Of a stretch of 6,297 nucleotides of DNA, positions 5,395-6,297 are shown piece by piece. The translations under genes were made by a program, and so were the position numbers. Origin of the DNA: Candidatus Zixiibacteriota bacterium (GTDB taxonomy: Bacteria > Zixibacteria > MSB-5A5 > GN15 > JACZUZ01); the NCBI GenBank assembly GCA_022563625.1, contig JADFNA010000109.1, positions 1 through 6,297 on the forward strand, given 5' to 3'. A model generated the notes under the pieces. The model searched no databases, was not told the DNA's origin, and worked only from the letters and a program-made list of their open reading frames with translations. How positions within the stretch are numbered: the stretch's first letter is position 1; each line of letters opens with the position of its first letter.

Positions 5395-6297
5395 TTTTTA
5401 CCTCCAGGGCCCCAATTTGTTTGTTCTTATGATGTTTCCTGATAGCATTGGCGTCAAGTTTCACTCTATCTGCAATTTGGTAACCCGCCACCCAGACAAT
5501 ACCGCGTCTGTCACATAATAGCGGAATTTCGCGTCTGAGTGGAGTGGGAACTTTCAAATCGGTAAAAAAATCACCCAGCGACTTTGCGCCTTTCATCCCC
5601 AGCGGACGGAAACTGTCACCGGTAGAAGCGGACCGTACTACTAAGTTCCCTTCGAGCGCTGAGGGATTCAAATAGACGGTCAACCCGTTGCGTTTACGGG
5701 CCAGATGCGCTTCGCTGGCGGCGATTTCTTTCATCTTTATATAACTGGCGATCTCCGGCAAGTGGGTTTTTAGTGAACCGCTCAGCGCTACTTTTTTCAA
5801 ACGCACGCCAGCGCCGAGTGAGATAAACATCTCTCCGCGCTCAACTTTGGCCCGCAGGCCCCCGCTCAGGCTGGACGCTCCTGATGATGTTGTGGATAAC
5901 TCAAGTATCCGTTCGATTGTGTCATAGTCAATGTTCTGCAACAGTCCGCTCACACGCTCGAGCGCCTTGCGTATCAGGCGGCGTTTGAACATGACAGGTT
6001 CGCCCGTAAATCTGCGACAATTGATAATCGCAGCGCCACCGGGTGAAAATTTCACCAGCCGCCCAAAGCGATTCTCGGTCAGTTGATCCAGATAGTGCGA
6101 CTCTTCGGCCTGAATTTTTCCCAGGCGCAAAACCGCTTCCGGCGCTGACGGAAAACGTTTCTCGATGCTCGGTAGTATGCTCTGGCGAATATGGTTGCGG
6201 CTGAATGATTCATCCAGGTTGGAACTGTCCTCGCAGTATGTCAGTTTATTGGCGCGCAGGTAATCAAGAATCTGCGCCCGGTTGAAATTCAAGAGCG
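5375..6297 (-). CDS. tilS: tRNA(Ile)-lysidine synthetase, C-terminal part (cut by window edge)
   Basis: TilS uses ATP to attach lysine to C34 of the CAU-anticodon tRNA-Ile, so that it reads AUA. The window holds only the last 307 or so codons; the N-terminal PP-loop ATPase with its SGGxDS motif lies off the right edge. Seen here are the end of the catalytic domain (Arg-Ala-Gln-Ile-Leu-Asp-Tyr-Leu, then EDSSNLDESFSRNHIRQSILP, whose Asp-Ser-Ser-Asn and Arg-Asn-His-Ile-Arg are family hallmarks), a helical middle region, and the TilS C-terminal domain with TGDSFRPLGMKG, LGDFFTDLKVP and IVWVAGYQIADRVKL. The TTG at 6292 is not the start: the frame stays open to the edge and the upstream Leu-Leu fits the family. 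The gene is intact over an A7 run at 5564-5570. It is the first visible gene of the tilS-hpt operon. Confidence 0.92.
   Translation of the reverse strand, partial: LLNFNRAQILDYLRANKLTYCEDSSNLDESFSRNHIRQSILPSIEKRFPSAPEAVLRLGKIQAEESHYLDQLTENRFGRLVKFSPGGAAIINCRRFTGEPVMFKRRLIRKALERVSGLLQNIDYDTIERILELSTTSSGASSLSGGLRAKVERGEMFISLGAGVRLKKVALSGSLKTHLPEIASYIKMKEIAASEAHLARKRNGLTVYLNPSALEGNLVVRSASTGDSFRPLGMKGAKSLGDFFTDLKVPTPLRREIPLLCDRRGIVWVAGYQIADRVKLDANAIRKHHKNKQIGALEVKIVREKY
5401..5405 (-). promoter_or_regulatory. Ribosome binding site that sets the TTG start of hpt
   Basis: GGAGG on the minus strand lies inside the last codons of tilS, 6 nt before the TTG at 5394. No ATG lies at a suitable distance, so it fixes the unusual start codon. 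Confidence 0.8.

Noticed and set aside
6290..6292. TTG as the start of tilS
   Set aside because: The frame stays open to the window edge, and the encoded residues are the middle of TilS, not its N-terminus.
1..6297. CRISPR arrays, tRNA or rRNA genes, insertion sequences, integrases
   Set aside because: No regularly spaced repeats, tRNA-like folds, transposase motifs or terminal inverted repeats with target duplications were seen.

Overview
This window looks like a piece of a Gram-negative bacterial chromosome, probably from a little-studied lineage. It encodes small lipoproteins, an outer-membrane beta-barrel, secreted proteins with clear Shine-Dalgarno sites, and a tilS-hpt pair. Base composition is roughly balanced. 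A relative of the Fibrobacteres-Chlorobi-Bacteroidetes group or a candidate phylum such as Zixibacteria would fit the lipoprotein and membrane/TPR families. That placement is inference and cannot be proved from 6.3 kb.

Right half (about 2776-6297, minus strand): an intact, tightly packed operon. tilS (tRNA-Ile lysidine synthetase) is cut by the right edge. hpt (hypoxanthine phosphoribosyltransferase) follows, overlapping tilS by 20 bp and starting at a TTG with a strong ribosome binding site. After it comes a 673-residue protein with about ten membrane helices and a C-terminal TPR domain, sitting where many bacteria carry ftsH. A perfect 12-bp inverted repeat (2678-2717) lies just past the operon and may end its transcript.

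Middle (1879-2605, minus strand): a secreted outer-membrane beta-barrel gene with its own promoter and ribosome binding site. It is broken by a one-base frameshift. Reading through the shift gives about 204 residues ending in Phe, the usual barrel C-terminus.

Left part (1-1878, plus strand): a likely promoter, then three tandem paralogous small lipoproteins with a carboxypeptidase-regulatory-like beta-sandwich. The first is frameshifted. The second and third are a recent 397-bp tandem duplication in which the segment after the lipid-bearing Cys has diverged most. They are followed by the 5' fragment of a secreted protein, also frameshifted, which runs into the 3' end of the convergent barrel gene.

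The most notable pattern is that three envelope genes within about 1.7 kb each have a single-base frameshift. The housekeeping operon next to them is intact, although it contains longer homopolymer runs. This points to local decay of an envelope-protein island, or less likely to assembly error. No RNA genes, CRISPR arrays, transposases or integrases were seen.
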